64,000 nucleotides of DNA from Planctomycetales bacterium (lineage in GTDB: Bacteria; Planctomycetota; Planctomycetia; Isosphaerales; Isosphaeraceae), in NCBI GenBank assembly GCA_027451885.1, contig DAIDHX010000301.1, positions 27,047 through 91,046 on the forward strand. Reading direction: 5' to 3'. A model generated the notes under the pieces. The model was not told the DNA's origin, ran no database searches, and saw nothing but the letters and a program-made list of their open reading frames with translations. Positions 28,912 to 38,726 of the stretch are shown one piece after another (within the stretch, counting starts at the first letter, position 1; each line of letters starts with the position of its first letter). The position numbers and the translations under genes were made by a program.

Positions 28912-29831
28912 GGCCTTGTCGTCCCTTCTGTATTGACGACCTTGCCGTGAGCCGTGCGGAGCCGAAGTGCCTCAACTCCCACCCAGGCGAAGACCATGAA
29001 CCCAAACGCGACGATGGTGAGGACCATCATGTTACGGCCGCGCATGGCGGGCCGAAAGCGCGCATGCAGCAGGCTGGCAAAGACCAGCCACATGAGAAGC
29101 GCACTCAAGACCTTGGGATCCGTGAGCCGGATGACATGCACCGGCGTTGCCTCGATGTCGGCCGTGCCAAGGAAGCTGAGGACAATTCCGATGAGGAGCC
29201 CAAATGTCAGGAGTGGAAACGCGATGGTTATCGCAGCGCGATGAATCCGCTCGGATTGTTCCAGGCTAGGCAGTCCTATCTCGGTGCGCGACGGCTTTTT
29301 GGCCTTGAGCCGGCGGGCCTGGACCAGGTACATGAGCCCGACAAAGAAGGCCACGCTCGTAAAGACCGCTCCCAGGAGTAGGAAAACTCCATGGACCGTA
29401 CCCCAGAACGCGATGGTCCCGCCCCATTGCGTCCAGTCTGATTCACGAGGGGCAAACCAGCCAGCAATCACCACCAACCCCAGTACCAGCGGTAGCACAA
29501 ACAAACCCACGGCCAGGGCCCGAGGTGAGCGGATCATCCAGTAGAGCCCAATGAGCGCTACGATCCATGACAGCAACATCATGGATTCGAACGCGGTGGA
29601 CACAGGCGCGGCGGATGCCCTCTTGAAGGCGTAATTCGCCAGGAACAGCGTTTGGACGACCCAGCCCAGTACCGTGAGTCCAAAGGCGGTGTACCATCGC
29701 GCTGTGCTCCGCATGACGAACCGAGAAAGTTCCGCCACGAGAGCCAGCGCGTATGTGCCGGCAAAACAAAGGATCGAGAGACGATCAATCACGCCAGCCA
29801 TCCAGGGGCGCACGAGGGTAGGAGCAGCCAA
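28908..29831 (-). CDS. CcsA/HemX-like cytochrome assembly membrane protein
   Basis: A 307-residue protein with about eight hydrophobic spans. It resembles the cytochrome c assembly membrane family. HemX-like members lie next to hemA and affect haem levels or haem delivery to apocytochromes. It has AFWGTVHGVFLLLGAVFTSVAFFVGLMYLVQARR and a late span TFGLLIGIVLSFLG typical of HemX/CcsA. A clear tryptophan-rich WWD haem loop as in true CcsA is not seen, which favours the HemX type. The pairing with hemA and the 4-bp coupling support a tetrapyrrole role (inference). Confidence 0.75.
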   Translation of the reverse strand: MAAPTLVRPWMAGVIDRLSILCFAGTYALALVAELSRFVMRSTARWYTAFGLTVLGWVVQTLFLANYAFKRASAAPVSTAFESMMLLSWIVALIGLYWMIRSPRALAVGLFVLPLVLGLVVIAGWFAPRESDWTQWGGTIAFWGTVHGVFLLLGAVFTSVAFFVGLMYLVQARRLKAKKPSRTEIGLPSLEQSERIHRAAITIAFPLLTFGLLIGIVLSFLGTADIEATPVHVIRLTDPKVLSALLMWLVFASLLHARFRPAMRGRNMMVLTIVAFGFMVFAWVGVEALRLRTAHGKVVNTEGTTRP

Positions 29832-29936
29832 ACCGTTACCTGACTCATTGTAAAGTCTTGGCTTTGTGCCGCCCAGCCCGGGATTCTGATCACCCGCTTT
29901 AAGCTGATTTCAGGCATTCAGTTGCGTTCAGCCCGA

Positions 29937-29982
29937 CTGGCGATCCAACGCTGGGTTCCTGAGTAGATCTCGGGATCGCCAG
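29937..29982 (-). terminator. Hairpin at the end of the chemotaxis operon
   Basis: A perfect 10-bp inverted repeat CTGGCGATCC / GGATCGCCAG (29937-29946 and 29973-29982) with a 26-nt loop, 26 bp beyond the cheB stop. There is no U-run, so it is more likely an mRNA 3'-end stabiliser or a Rho-type end than a strong intrinsic terminator. Confidence 0.35.
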
Positions 29983-30008
29983 GTCAGGCTTGCGGAACGG
30001 CGCAGGGC

Positions 30009-31172
30009 TCAGGCATCGGTCCCTGGGGATGCCTCCTCGTGGTGCATCGTCGCCATGCGCTGAAGGATGCCCGGAAGTTCGTCGAGACTGAACTGGGCCT
30101 TGAGCGCTTGCTCCTGATAAGCAGCCTTGTTCATACCATAGACGACGGATGTAAGCTCATCCTGTCCAAGGGTAACACCGCCAGCGGATAGAATGCTCTT
30201 GCACCCAGCCACGCCGTCACGCCCCATGCCGGTCATGATAATTCCAATTGAGTTCTTCTGAAAGAGACGTGCGATCGAGTCAAATAGCACATCGACCGAG
30301 GGTTTGTGCCCGCTTTGTGGTGGGTCGTCGGTAAGCCGGATCCGGGGTCGACTCGGGCGGCCGATTACCGTCATGTGTTGCCCCCCAGGCGCGACGTAAA
30401 TATGGTCGGCCAGGACGAGCTCGCCGTCCTCGGCTTCCTTGACAGTAAGAACCGAGGCTCGATTCAGGCGGTCAGCAAAAACACCGGTGAATTGCGCAGG
30501 CATGTGTTGGACAATCAAGATGGGTGGCAGCGGAGGCAGAAAGGCGGGAATGATCTGGTTGAGCGCCTGCGGTCCACCGGTGGAAATTCCAATGCCGATG
30601 CAGCCAACGGGGTGGTCAGGCAGGTTCGGCGAAGTGCGATGGGCTTTGGTGTCGGTTGATGTTGAGTCAGAAGTTGAAGCGGCATGCCGCGGCTGTCCTC
30701 GATTACGGCGGCGGGGTCGTCGCACCTTGCTGTTTGCCGCCGCAAGCACCTTGGCGATGAGCAAATCACCGCTTGAGCGCATCTCGGCGAGCTGGTTCCT
30801 TTCGGGTTTGGGCATGAAGTCAACTGCGCCGAGCTCGAGTGCCTGGAGCGTCACCTCCGCGCCCTGCTGGGTCAGCGCGCTGACCATCACGATGGGAACT
30901 TCATGCGCCTCGAGGATGGATGGGAGCGCTTGAAGCCCAGAGACGTGGGGCATTTCCACATCAAGCGTGATCACATCGGGCTTGAGCTTGAATGCCTGGT
31001 CGATGGCCTCGCGACCGTCCCGGGCCATGCCGACGACCTGGATTTGAGCCGATGCTCCCAGCAAGTCCGCGAGCAGTCTGCGCATGAGAGCTGAATCGTC
31101 GACGATCAAAACGCGCACCGTCCTGGGCGGTCGCTCAGGTGGTTGCATCGTGGCTTGGTCGACGTTTGACAT
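30009..31172 (-). CDS. cheB: Chemotaxis methylesterase/deamidase CheB
   Basis: A 387-residue two-domain enzyme that demethylates receptors when phosphorylated by CheA. The receiver at residues ~19-140 has VLIVDDSALMRRLL, DVITLDVEMPHVSG (phospho-acceptor Asp) and FMPKP. A ~55-residue basic/Ser-rich linker follows. The catalytic domain (~195-370) carries GIGISTGGPQALNQI, IVQHMPAQFTGVFADRLN and GMGRDGVAGCKSI, giving a Ser-His-Asp triad. It is the last gene of the chemotaxis operon and starts 51 bp after cheY. Confidence 0.95.
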   Translation of the reverse strand: MSNVDQATMQPPERPPRTVRVLIVDDSALMRRLLADLLGASAQIQVVGMARDGREAIDQAFKLKPDVITLDVEMPHVSGLQALPSILEAHEVPIVMVSALTQQGAEVTLQALELGAVDFMPKPERNQLAEMRSSGDLLIAKVLAAANSKVRRPRRRNRGQPRHAASTSDSTSTDTKAHRTSPNLPDHPVGCIGIGISTGGPQALNQIIPAFLPPLPPILIVQHMPAQFTGVFADRLNRASVLTVKEAEDGELVLADHIYVAPGGQHMTVIGRPSRPRIRLTDDPPQSGHKPSVDVLFDSIARLFQKNSIGIIMTGMGRDGVAGCKSILSAGGVTLGQDELTSVVYGMNKAAYQEQALKAQFSLDELPGILQRMATMHHEEASPGTDA

Positions 31173-31223
31173 CCGCCCCTCGACAAATCTTCAAGTCTCG
31201 ATCGATCCGGGTGCGGCCGGGTG

Positions 31224-31598
31224 TCAAGCTCCAGCAGCCTTGCCACCGAGCTTGCCAAGCAGGCTCAGAACACGCTCACGCTGGAACGGCTTGACGACAA
31301 AATCGATTGCGCCCCCCTCGATCGACTCGAGCAAGGCTTCCTTCTGATCGAGCGCCGAGACGACCACAATCTGTGCCTGGGGATCAAGCGCGCGGATCTT
31401 CCGCAGGGCATCCAGACCTCCCATCACGGGCATGACAAGATCCAGGGTAACCAGATCCGGCCGGAGGGTCTCATAAAGCGCTACGGCCTGGGCGCCGTCC
31501 TCTGCCTCGCCCACGACGCTCCAGCCAGCTTCAGCCGCCACCCCGCCGATCATTTTGCGCATGAAGAGGGCATCGTCAACGATCAGGATCCGCTTCAT
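31224..31598 (-). CDS. cheY: Chemotaxis response regulator CheY
   Basis: A 124-residue single-domain receiver that carries the CheA signal to the motor or another output. ILIVDDALFMRKMIG holds the acidic pair. DLVTLDLVMPVMGG carries the phospho-acceptor Asp. VVSALDQKEALL and DFVVKPFQRERV hold the switch Thr/Ser and Lys. The only output gene is this stand-alone CheY; no flagellar motor or pilus genes are near. GGGG lies upstream of the ATG. It lies between cheD and cheB. Confidence 0.92.
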   Translation of the reverse strand: MKRILIVDDALFMRKMIGGVAAEAGWSVVGEAEDGAQAVALYETLRPDLVTLDLVMPVMGGLDALRKIRALDPQAQIVVVSALDQKEALLESIEGGAIDFVVKPFQRERVLSLLGKLGGKAAGA

Positions 31599-31646
31599 GG
31601 ATAATCCCCGTGGCCGCGTCGGCCCAGTGCAGGAGCGAGCATTGGC

Positions 31647-32171
31647 CTACAGCACATAATCCTCACCCCCTGGAACCTTGATTGTGACGATGCCCGTGGC
31701 GGTGTCCAGCGTCAACCGGCGTCCAGCGTTCCCGCCTAGATCGCGCGCAACGACGGGAATGCGCAGGTCTGCAAGAATACGGTCGAGTGCTTCGTGATTG
31801 CGCTGGCCGACATTGAGTCCAAGATCAGGGTTCAAAGCTGCCTGACTTTGGAACATGCAAGCGCCGCCGATCAGTTTTGCAGAAACGTTCAGCGCAGGTG
31901 GTTGTGTAACTTGCCGCCTGAGCTCGGCAAGAAGGGCTGGAACCGCGGTGTCGGCGTATTTTGCTGGGAGATCCGTGGCGCCTCTCGAATCGGGCAACAC
32001 GATGTGGGCAATGCCGCCCAGCCGGAGCGTGCGATCGTAAAGTACAAGCGCGACACACGAGCCCACGAGGGTTCGAAGCCGCATGGGAGCAAATGCGACG
32101 GCAAGCCGTCCAATTGCCACGGTGCGCTCGTCAGCTCCTCCGGTGGATGGGACAGAGCCTGGGTTCAGCAC
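31647..32171 (-). CDS. cheD: Chemoreceptor deamidase CheD
   Basis: A 174-residue enzyme that deamidates receptor glutamines and, in some bacteria, binds CheC. Typical pieces are TLVGSCVALVLYDRTLRLGGIAHIVLPDS, SAKLIGGACMF, NVGQRNHEALDRILADLRIPVVARDLGGNAGRRLTLDTATG and VTIKVPGG. The C of GSCV and the H of IAHIVLP are the catalytic pair of the family. The start is a GTG at 32171 with GAGGAAAG 5 nt upstream; no better start is in frame. It begins 25 bp after cheC. Confidence 0.9.
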   Translation of the reverse strand: MLNPGSVPSTGGADERTVAIGRLAVAFAPMRLRTLVGSCVALVLYDRTLRLGGIAHIVLPDSRGATDLPAKYADTAVPALLAELRRQVTQPPALNVSAKLIGGACMFQSQAALNPDLGLNVGQRNHEALDRILADLRIPVVARDLGGNAGRRLTLDTATGIVTIKVPGGEDYVL

Positions 32172-32196
32172 GGGGCTTTCCTCACGGTGTGAGCAC

Positions 32197-32874
32197 TCAT
32201 GGGTGCTGGCTCTCCCCCGGTGCGGTGAGCACTTCGAGCGTTTCTCGGCCTGGCAGGAAGAGGAGGGTCCATTCGAGCGGCTCAGAGCCAGAGGTGGTTA
32301 CGGGCTGTTGATCGCGTGCGAAGTGAGTCTCGATGAGGAGCACCTGATCAAGTTCGAGACTTCGTTCGAGAAGGGCGAGCTCAATCACACTCCCGGCAAA
32401 GTCATGAAAGAACACCGGCGGGCTTGGCAGCAGCCCATGCACGGAGGCATCGACCTCAGTGGCGAAAAAGCCAAGCTCTGGCAGATGACGGGCGAGCGCG
32501 CTGAGGTAAGCACATCCTACAATGTTGGTGGTTTCGCGAGCCGCGGATTGCTCGAGCTCACCCCACTGGGTGGTCGTACCCAAGGGGCGTCCAATGAGCA
32601 GATCAACCATTTCGAGACCGACTTGATCTCGAAAGATGAGCAAGATTGTTCCCGTCATTCGCCCCTGGAGGGTCATGGAGCAGGCGGCGATGACGGTCTC
32701 AGCCGGTCCGAGTAGGTCGGCCACGCCTTCCAGTGGGACAAGCTCAACAGCCGTCACGGCCAGGCTCAGGGGGCGGCCGAGCCATTGCGAGAGCGCCCGT
32801 GAGGCACCTGCCGCACCCTCGGCAAAAATACCCGTGAGATGCTCCTGGCGCTGCGGCGTAAGCTTCAAGCTCAT
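32197..32874 (-). CDS. cheC: CheC-family CheY phosphatase
   Basis: A 225-residue protein of the CheC/CheX/FliY family, which dephosphorylates CheY-P and, in B. subtilis, partners with CheD. The CheC active-site helix motif [DS]-xxx-E-xx-N is seen once clearly, SAARETTN (residues 110-117) followed by IVGCAYLSALA. The equivalent N-terminal helix HLTGIFAEGAAGASRALS lacks the Glu and Asn, so only one site looks active. The open frame to 32940 is longer, but MSLKLTP fits the family. It lies between cheA (46-bp gap) and cheD, the usual CheC-CheD pairing. Confidence 0.8.
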   Translation of the reverse strand: MSLKLTPQRQEHLTGIFAEGAAGASRALSQWLGRPLSLAVTAVELVPLEGVADLLGPAETVIAACSMTLQGRMTGTILLIFRDQVGLEMVDLLIGRPLGTTTQWGELEQSAARETTNIVGCAYLSALARHLPELGFFATEVDASVHGLLPSPPVFFHDFAGSVIELALLERSLELDQVLLIETHFARDQQPVTTSGSEPLEWTLLFLPGRETLEVLTAPGESQHP

Positions 32875-32920
32875 GTGAAAACCCCTGGACCCGGGCCTGA
32901 CGAAGGGGCTGCGTTTCGGG

Positions 32921-35296
32921 TTATACGTCGCTGGCTGCAAGTTGTGTGGAATTCAGGTTTGCGGCCAGCGGGCGCCTCGCAGCACGCTCAATCACCGCAT
33001 CGAGATCGAGGATCAAGGAAACGCGGCCGTCACCCAGGATGCTCGCTCCCGACAAACCAGGAATCGCGCGGAAATTTCGCTCAATCGATTTGAGCACAAC
33101 CTCCTGCATTCCAATCAAATCATCGACAAGGAGCCCGATGGTTGTTTCCCCGTTCTGCACGATGACGACGATCCGATTGCCGTTTCCGCCTGCCGCTTGA
33201 GCCTCTCCGTTCGCTCGATTCGCCCGATCGCGCACCCGCGGGTGCGCCCCCCCACCCCAGATAAACACATCGTCCAGCGTCACAAGTGCAATGATCTTCT
33301 TGCGTAGCTCAAGCGCTGGGCGACCTTGCACCTTGAAGAGCTGCCCCGGCCGGATCTCGACGATTTCATCGAGATGATCAAGCGGAATGGCATAAACCTC
33401 GTCGTGAATCCGCACGAGCAGGCATGACATGATCGCGAGTGTGAGCGGCAGCCGTATCGTGAAGGTGGTACCCTGCCCCAGGACCGATCGTACATCCACT
33501 GCGCCGTTCAGGCTTTCGATCCGGTTCTTGACGATGTCCATCCCCACCCCTCGGCCGGAAACATCGGTGATGGTTTCCGCCGTGCTCAAACCGGGGTGCC
33601 AGATAAAAGCAGTGAGCTCACGATCCGAGAGAGCAGCCGCGTCCTCGGCTGTGATCAGACCGTTGGCGACGATTTTCTTGCGGACGCGCTCGATGTCGAT
33701 CCCACGTCCGTCATCGCTGGCTGTGATGACCACGCTATTGCCGCGGTGTGAGGCGCTTAAGCTAATCGTACCCGTTCGGGGTTTACCGGCCGCGACACGA
33801 TCTTCTGGGCGTTCCAGTCCATGGTCAACGCCATTGCGAACCATGTGGATGAGGGGATCTGACAGCTCGTCGATCATTCGCTTATCGAGCTCGGTTTTTT
33901 CACCGGCGATCCTGAGTGCGACTTCCTTCCCGGACGAGACGCTGAGGTCGCGAATCACTCTTCGAAAGCGTTCAAACAGTGGACCGATGGGGACCATTCG
34001 GGTGTCAAGCACACCCTTTTGCAGACTATCTGACACACGGCCCAGGCTGTGCACGGTATCGCTCAGGGATTTAAGCTGTTCGCGCGCCTCACCGATGCGT
34101 TCCAGTTCGTTCTCAATGGCCTGAAACTGGTCGCGCAGGCGGCGGATATGCGATGCGATTCGGTCGATGGATCCACCCGAGGCCGCGGCGCCACTGGTTG
34201 TGAGGGTTTCAAGACTGCGGCTGACAACGTCGAGCCGCTCGCGTGTATCCAGCTTGAGCGCGTGCGCGTGCGTCCCTTTGAAAAGATCGTCGAGTCCCCG
34301 GGCGATGGCGCTAAAGCGCGCCTTGGTGAGGACAAGCTCCCCTGCCAGATTCATGAGGTGATCGAGCCGATCGCTATCCACGCGGATGGTCTCAACCATT
34401 CGCGCCTTGGTGGACCCAGGCTCGGCACGCGGCGGAACCGGCTCAGCAACTTCGCTGGGGGGTGTACTGGGTCTTGTTGCCGTGGCCCCGGTCAAAACAG
34501 GAGTGGGCAGGCTGTGAGCAGGCTCGGGTGTAGCGATGGGAACAGTCGCAAGCGGTTCAACCCGCGCGCTTTCTGGGCTTTCGAGGTAGACTCTCTTCGC
34601 ACCCTCGACGTCTGCAAGTTGAACGAGGGTGCTGGCGTCGCATTCGGTGACAACGTCGATCGAAAGGCGCTCCAGGCTCTCGATCTGATCGAGTTCCTCG
34701 ACCGTGGGCTGACTCCGTAAAATCCTGGCCTGCGCGGCCAGGCGATTCAGGACAAGCCGGGCCTTCATGTCCACGAGCGGAAGATTGGACTCGAAGACAA
34801 CAACGATCCGGGTGGGCACGCCGGTTTCGAGAGGCGGAGGCTCAGCGGCCTGGGCAGAAGCCGGGCTCTGAGATGCGGCAACGAGTGCAGGATGAGCTCC
34901 GGGCGCGGTTGCTTCCAGATACGAGACCACCTCCTGGACCAGGTTTGTAAGGTCAACGCTGCTTTCGCCGCGGGAGCGCAGGTCCTTGTGATAATCGCGT
35001 AGCTCGTCCAGGCATCGGAATGTGAGGTTCAGCGCGGGCCGGTCAAGTATTCGTTTGCCCGCGCGGAGTTCGTCGAACAGCGTCTCGAGATGATGAGTCA
35101 GCCGGTTCACCGACTGAAATCCCATCACCACCGATGCTCCCTTGATACTATGAAAAATGCGGAATGTCTCTTGAAGCGCCGGCGCGTCGGAGGGATCAGC
35201 CTCAAGGCGCAGCAGGGAATCATTGAGCAGCGCGATGTGCTCATCGGTCTCATCCATGTAGAACGGCAAAAGCTCGGCGAGATTGAAGCCAGACAT
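32921..35296 (-). CDS. cheA: Chemotaxis sensor kinase CheA
   Basis: A 791-residue histidine kinase that phosphorylates CheY and CheB. P1 Hpt domain at residues 1-110 with FRIFHSIKGASVVMGF (H49). A P2-like module lies at ~165-240, RIVVVFESNLPLVDMKARLVLNRLAA. P3/dimerisation is at ~300-400, DRLDHLMNLAGELVLTKARF. The P4 kinase has HMVRNGVDHGLE, DDGRGIDIERV and DVSGRGVGMDIVK. The P5 CheW-like domain is at ~640-770. Linkers between P1, P2 and P3 are Pro/Ala-rich. It starts 66 bp after cheR. No extra receiver domain is present. Confidence 0.95.
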   Translation of the reverse strand: MSGFNLAELLPFYMDETDEHIALLNDSLLRLEADPSDAPALQETFRIFHSIKGASVVMGFQSVNRLTHHLETLFDELRAGKRILDRPALNLTFRCLDELRDYHKDLRSRGESSVDLTNLVQEVVSYLEATAPGAHPALVAASQSPASAQAAEPPPLETGVPTRIVVVFESNLPLVDMKARLVLNRLAAQARILRSQPTVEELDQIESLERLSIDVVTECDASTLVQLADVEGAKRVYLESPESARVEPLATVPIATPEPAHSLPTPVLTGATATRPSTPPSEVAEPVPPRAEPGSTKARMVETIRVDSDRLDHLMNLAGELVLTKARFSAIARGLDDLFKGTHAHALKLDTRERLDVVSRSLETLTTSGAAASGGSIDRIASHIRRLRDQFQAIENELERIGEAREQLKSLSDTVHSLGRVSDSLQKGVLDTRMVPIGPLFERFRRVIRDLSVSSGKEVALRIAGEKTELDKRMIDELSDPLIHMVRNGVDHGLERPEDRVAAGKPRTGTISLSASHRGNSVVITASDDGRGIDIERVRKKIVANGLITAEDAAALSDRELTAFIWHPGLSTAETITDVSGRGVGMDIVKNRIESLNGAVDVRSVLGQGTTFTIRLPLTLAIMSCLLVRIHDEVYAIPLDHLDEIVEIRPGQLFKVQGRPALELRKKIIALVTLDDVFIWGGGAHPRVRDRANRANGEAQAAGGNGNRIVVIVQNGETTIGLLVDDLIGMQEVVLKSIERNFRAIPGLSGASILGDGRVSLILDLDAVIERAARRPLAANLNSTQLAASDV

Positions 35297-35362
35297 GTTC
35301 AGAGCCGCCGTTTTGTTGAGACGAAATCGAGCATCACGAACCTGTCAGACACGACGTGCGGC

Positions 35363-36193
35363 CTAGGCCGTCTGGCGGTATAGCCAGGGTTGAACCCGTT
35401 CAAGAGAGCCAAGCATGGTGTGTACTCCTTCGGTAGGGCCGATCACGAGATATCCACCGCGAGCGAGTGCGGCAATCACGTTGCGGACCACCTTTTTTTT
35501 CGATTCGGCATCGAAGTAAATGAGCACATTCTTGAGAAAGATGCAGTCGAATGGTTCCCCGGGCAGAGGATTGAGCAGGTTGTGTTGCTGCCAGGTCACC
35601 CGGGCGCGAATCTCAGGCTTGATGGTGAACTTGGTTGAGGCTGCATCGGCGGTAAAGTGGGTTTTGAGTGCGAGGGGATCGACAAGCCGTGTGGATCGGG
35701 CATCGTACACGCCGGCCTCGGCGGACTTGAGCACCGCGCCTGAAAGATCCGTTCCCAGGATGGTAATCCTCCAGTGCTTGAAGCGGGATTCCTTGGCGGC
35801 GATCTTAAGGGCGAGGGAGTAGGGTTCCTCGCCGGTGCTGCAGGCTGCCGACCAGATCCTGAGCGATCGGGTGTGGTGATGGAGCGCGGCCGCATGGAGA
35901 ATTTCGGCCAGGAAGGTGTCGCTGAACCATTCGTATTGATGCGGATCGCGGAAGAAGTAGGTTTCGTTGGTGGTGATGGCGTCGAGAAAGAGCGGTAGCT
36001 CCTCGCGGCCTGCCTCGGACATGAGCAGCGCCAGGTACTGGCTGAAGCCGGGCACGCCTGTGGCGCGCAGCCGCCTGCGCACGCGGTTGCTCACCATGAC
36101 GCGTTTGTTATCGGCGATGCGGATCCCGGCGGTCTGATAAATCAGGCCGCAGAATCGGGCATATTCTTCGTCTGTGAGCTCGGCGTGACTCAT
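35363..36193 (-). CDS. cheR: Chemotaxis methyltransferase CheR
   Basis: A 276-residue SAM-dependent enzyme that methylates receptor glutamates. The N-terminal helical domain has EYARFCGLIYQTAGIRI. The catalytic part has TTNETYFFRDPHQYEWF, IWSAACSTGEEPYSLALKIAA (SAM site), ILGTDLSGAVLKSAEAGVYD and FDCIFLKNVLIYFDAESKKKVV. It ends VIGPTEGVHTMLGSLERVQPWLYRQTA. GGACGG lies just upstream of the ATG. It sits 15 bp after the MCP gene and 66 bp before cheA. Confidence 0.95.
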   Translation of the reverse strand: MSHAELTDEEYARFCGLIYQTAGIRIADNKRVMVSNRVRRRLRATGVPGFSQYLALLMSEAGREELPLFLDAITTNETYFFRDPHQYEWFSDTFLAEILHAAALHHHTRSLRIWSAACSTGEEPYSLALKIAAKESRFKHWRITILGTDLSGAVLKSAEAGVYDARSTRLVDPLALKTHFTADAASTKFTIKPEIRARVTWQQHNLLNPLPGEPFDCIFLKNVLIYFDAESKKKVVRNVIAALARGGYLVIGPTEGVHTMLGSLERVQPWLYRQTA

Positions 36194-36208
36194 AAACCGT
36201 CCGGGGAC

Positions 36209-38680
36209 CTAGACCTTGAAACCGGCTACGACCGACTTGAGCGCGGAGGCTTGCGCGCCCAGCTCCTCCGCGCTTGCGGATAGCTCCTCGGAGCTTGAGG
36301 CGTTGGTCTCGGTAATGCTCGAGACATTTTGGATCGCCTTCGTGACCTCGGTCGAGGCCTCGGTCTGTTCGCGGGTGGCGTGGGCGATCTTGGTGATGCT
36401 CGCGGCTGTTTCCTCGACGGCGCGGACGATCTTTGCTAAAGCCTCGCCGGCCTTTTCAGAAAGCTGAGCGCCGTCGGCAACGCGGCGAGTGGATTCCTTG
36501 ATGAGGGCCGTGATTTCCTTGGCAGCCGTGCTCGAGCGCTCGGCCAGCTTGCGAACCTCATCGGCGACCACGGCGAATCCGAGCCCGTGCTCGCCAGCGC
36601 GGGCGGCCTCGATCGCGGCATTGAGCGCAAGCAAGTTCGTCTGGCTGGCGATCTCGCTGATGACCTGGATGATGTCGCTCACCTGCTCGCTTGATTTCTT
36701 GATGAGCACCATGGCCTCGATCGCTTGCTCAACCGCCTCGCCGCCTTGCTTGCCAAGGTGAGCGGTCTTTTCCGCCTGGCCGCTGGCGGCGGTGGCGTTC
36801 TGGTTGATCTCCAGGATCGAGTGCGAAAGCTGCTGAATCGAGGCCGACATTTCCTCCACGGTCGCCGCCTGGTTCTGAGCCGAATCGCTCAGATAGTTCG
36901 CACTTTCCGCAACGACACGCGAGCCTTCGGCGAACTGGTTGGCGGATTCGATAATCTGGGCGATGATGCCCTTGAGATCGCTGATCATGCGCCCGATCGC
37001 GTCACCGAGCCTTCCCATGTCGTCATCGCCGCGTACATTCACCGTGACGGTGAGATCGCCGTCGGACGCAGCCCGGGCAACTTTCATGATCTCGTTGACC
37101 TTGGCCTCGAGATCGCGCTTGGCGTGGTCGATCCGGTTTTGCTGGTCCACGCGTTCGAGCGCCTGGGAGACAAGACGGCCGACATTGCGCAGAACATCAA
37201 TTCGTGCGTCGGAAAGTGTGAGCCGCTCCTGCGTGAAGAAGTCCATGGTTCCAGCCACTCTGCCGCCGAGCAGGATCGGCATGCAGACTCCGGATTTCAG
37301 GCCGCCACGGCGGGCGGCAGGCGCACGCGAGCAGCTTCGCATTTCGCCCAGATCGGGCACGAAAACGAGCTCCCGCGTCTGCCAGGCCTGTCCATTCAGG
37401 CCCTCGCCCTCGCGGAAGCGTGATTCCGCGGTCACACGGCGAAACTCCTCGGTGACGCCTCCCACGTCCTGGACAAAGGCGAGTGCCTGTGTTTCGGGAT
37501 CGATCTGCCAGTACGATCCGTAGGACCAGCCGAAGGCGTCGCTCACGGTGGCGAGCGCTGTCGTCATGATCTCGCGCGTGGTGCGGCAGGTTCCAAGCGC
37601 CATGAGGAGCTGATTCACGGCTCGCACATCGGCCGCGGTTTCAGCCTCTCGGCGCTGGGTTTCAACCTGCTCGGTGATCACCTCCCAGGTGATCATCGGA
37701 CCGATGTATTTGCCGGTATCATCGTACATGCCGCAGACGAGCAGATCGAAGATTTCGGGACCAACGTTGATACGGGCTGAACGCGGCAAATTCCGAGGAT
37801 CCATGAGCAGCTTGCGCTGGTGCTCCGGTGCCTTGTGGAAGACGTCGATCGAGCTGCCGACCATCTGAGCGACCTTGATCGGCAGATGGGCCTCGAGCTT
37901 CTTGAGAGTTTGCTCAGCCTTGGGATTCATGTACTGGATCTTGAGATCGAGATCGGCGTAGAGCAGGTTGACAGGCGCGTTTTCCACCATCTGGGTGATG
38001 CGGCTGAGCTGTTCTTGCCGAGCCAGCGCGGCCATCTTGTTGGAGGCGAGTTGCCCAATGGTTTTGAGGGCGCCCAGGCGAGCTGTGGATGTTTCCTGAG
38101 CCTGCGTGGAAAAGAAATCGAGCGTACCGATGACCTGACCGTCGCGCAGGATGGGTACAGCGATGGCGCCGCGCACACCAGATCGCTGCGCCAGCGGCGC
38201 ACGGCAGCAATCGTGCAATTCTCCAACGTCCGGCACATGGAAAATATCGCGGAGCCGCCAGGCGCGGCCGTTCAGGCCTTCACCCTCGCGGAACCGCGCA
38301 GTACGCGTGAGCCGCCGGAACTCCTCGTCCACCGAGCCCGATTCCAGTGAAAAGACCAGGACATGCTCACTGGGATCGACAACCCAGTATGACGCGTAGA
38401 TCCAACCGAACTCGCGGCGAATTGTCTCGAGCGCTGCGCGAATAACCTCGTCGCTGGTATTTGCCCGGATGATGGCGTCGACCACGCCCATGAGCGCCTG
38501 GGTGTTGCCGTTGGCCTCCGCCAGAAGACCTTCGGCCTCCTCGGCGATCTCAAGGCCGGCTGCGCCGCGGGACAGGCTTGAATCATTGCCGAGGGACATC
38601 AGTTGTTTTCTCCGCGTCGAAGGCTTGGAGCGGGGCCGGGTTGTTCGATCTTCCCCAGCCGCCTCGGGTTCAAGGGTCAT
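36209..38680 (-). CDS. Soluble methyl-accepting chemotaxis protein with two GAF domains
   Basis: An 823-residue receptor with no membrane span, so it is cytoplasmic. GAF-1 (~70-215) contains [12 protein letters not shown] and a DCCRAP motif. A PAS-like segment follows (~215-330), [23 protein letters not shown]-2 (~345-500) contains [12 protein letters not shown] and a SCSRAP motif. HAMP is at ~505-560. The signalling domain (~560-823) has [31 protein letters not shown]. The two GAF domains are clear duplicates. The C-terminus ends KSVVAGFKV and lacks a CheR-tethering pentapeptide. ATG 38680 has AGGTAGGA upstream. It is the second gene of the operon. Confidence 0.92.
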   Translation of the reverse strand: MTLEPEAAGEDRTTRPRSKPSTRRKQLMSLGNDSSLSRGAAGLEIAEEAEGLLAEANGNTQALMGVVDAIIRANTSDEVIRAALETIRREFGWIYASYWVVDPSEHVLVFSLESGSVDEEFRRLTRTARFREGEGLNGRAWRLRDIFHVPDVGELHDCCRAPLAQRSGVRGAIAVPILRDGQVIGTLDFFSTQAQETSTARLGALKTIGQLASNKMAALARQEQLSRITQMVENAPVNLLYADLDLKIQYMNPKAEQTLKKLEAHLPIKVAQMVGSSIDVFHKAPEHQRKLLMDPRNLPRSARINVGPEIFDLLVCGMYDDTGKYIGPMITWEVITEQVETQRREAETAADVRAVNQLLMALGTCRTTREIMTTALATVSDAFGWSYGSYWQIDPETQALAFVQDVGGVTEEFRRVTAESRFREGEGLNGQAWQTRELVFVPDLGEMRSCSRAPAARRGGLKSGVCMPILLGGRVAGTMDFFTQERLTLSDARIDVLRNVGRLVSQALERVDQQNRIDHAKRDLEAKVNEIMKVARAASDGDLTVTVNVRGDDDMGRLGDAIGRMISDLKGIIAQIIESANQFAEGSRVVAESANYLSDSAQNQAATVEEMSASIQQLSHSILEINQNATAASGQAEKTAHLGKQGGEAVEQAIEAMVLIKKSSEQVSDIIQVISEIASQTNLLALNAAIEAARAGEHGLGFAVVADEVRKLAERSSTAAKEITALIKESTRRVADGAQLSEKAGEALAKIVRAVEETAASITKIAHATREQTEASTEVTKAIQNVSSITETNASSSEELSASAEELGAQASALKSVVAGFKV

Positions 38681-38726
38681 GGTCCTACCTCTGCATTGGA
38701 AAAGACGTGAAAGGGTCGCCCTGGCG

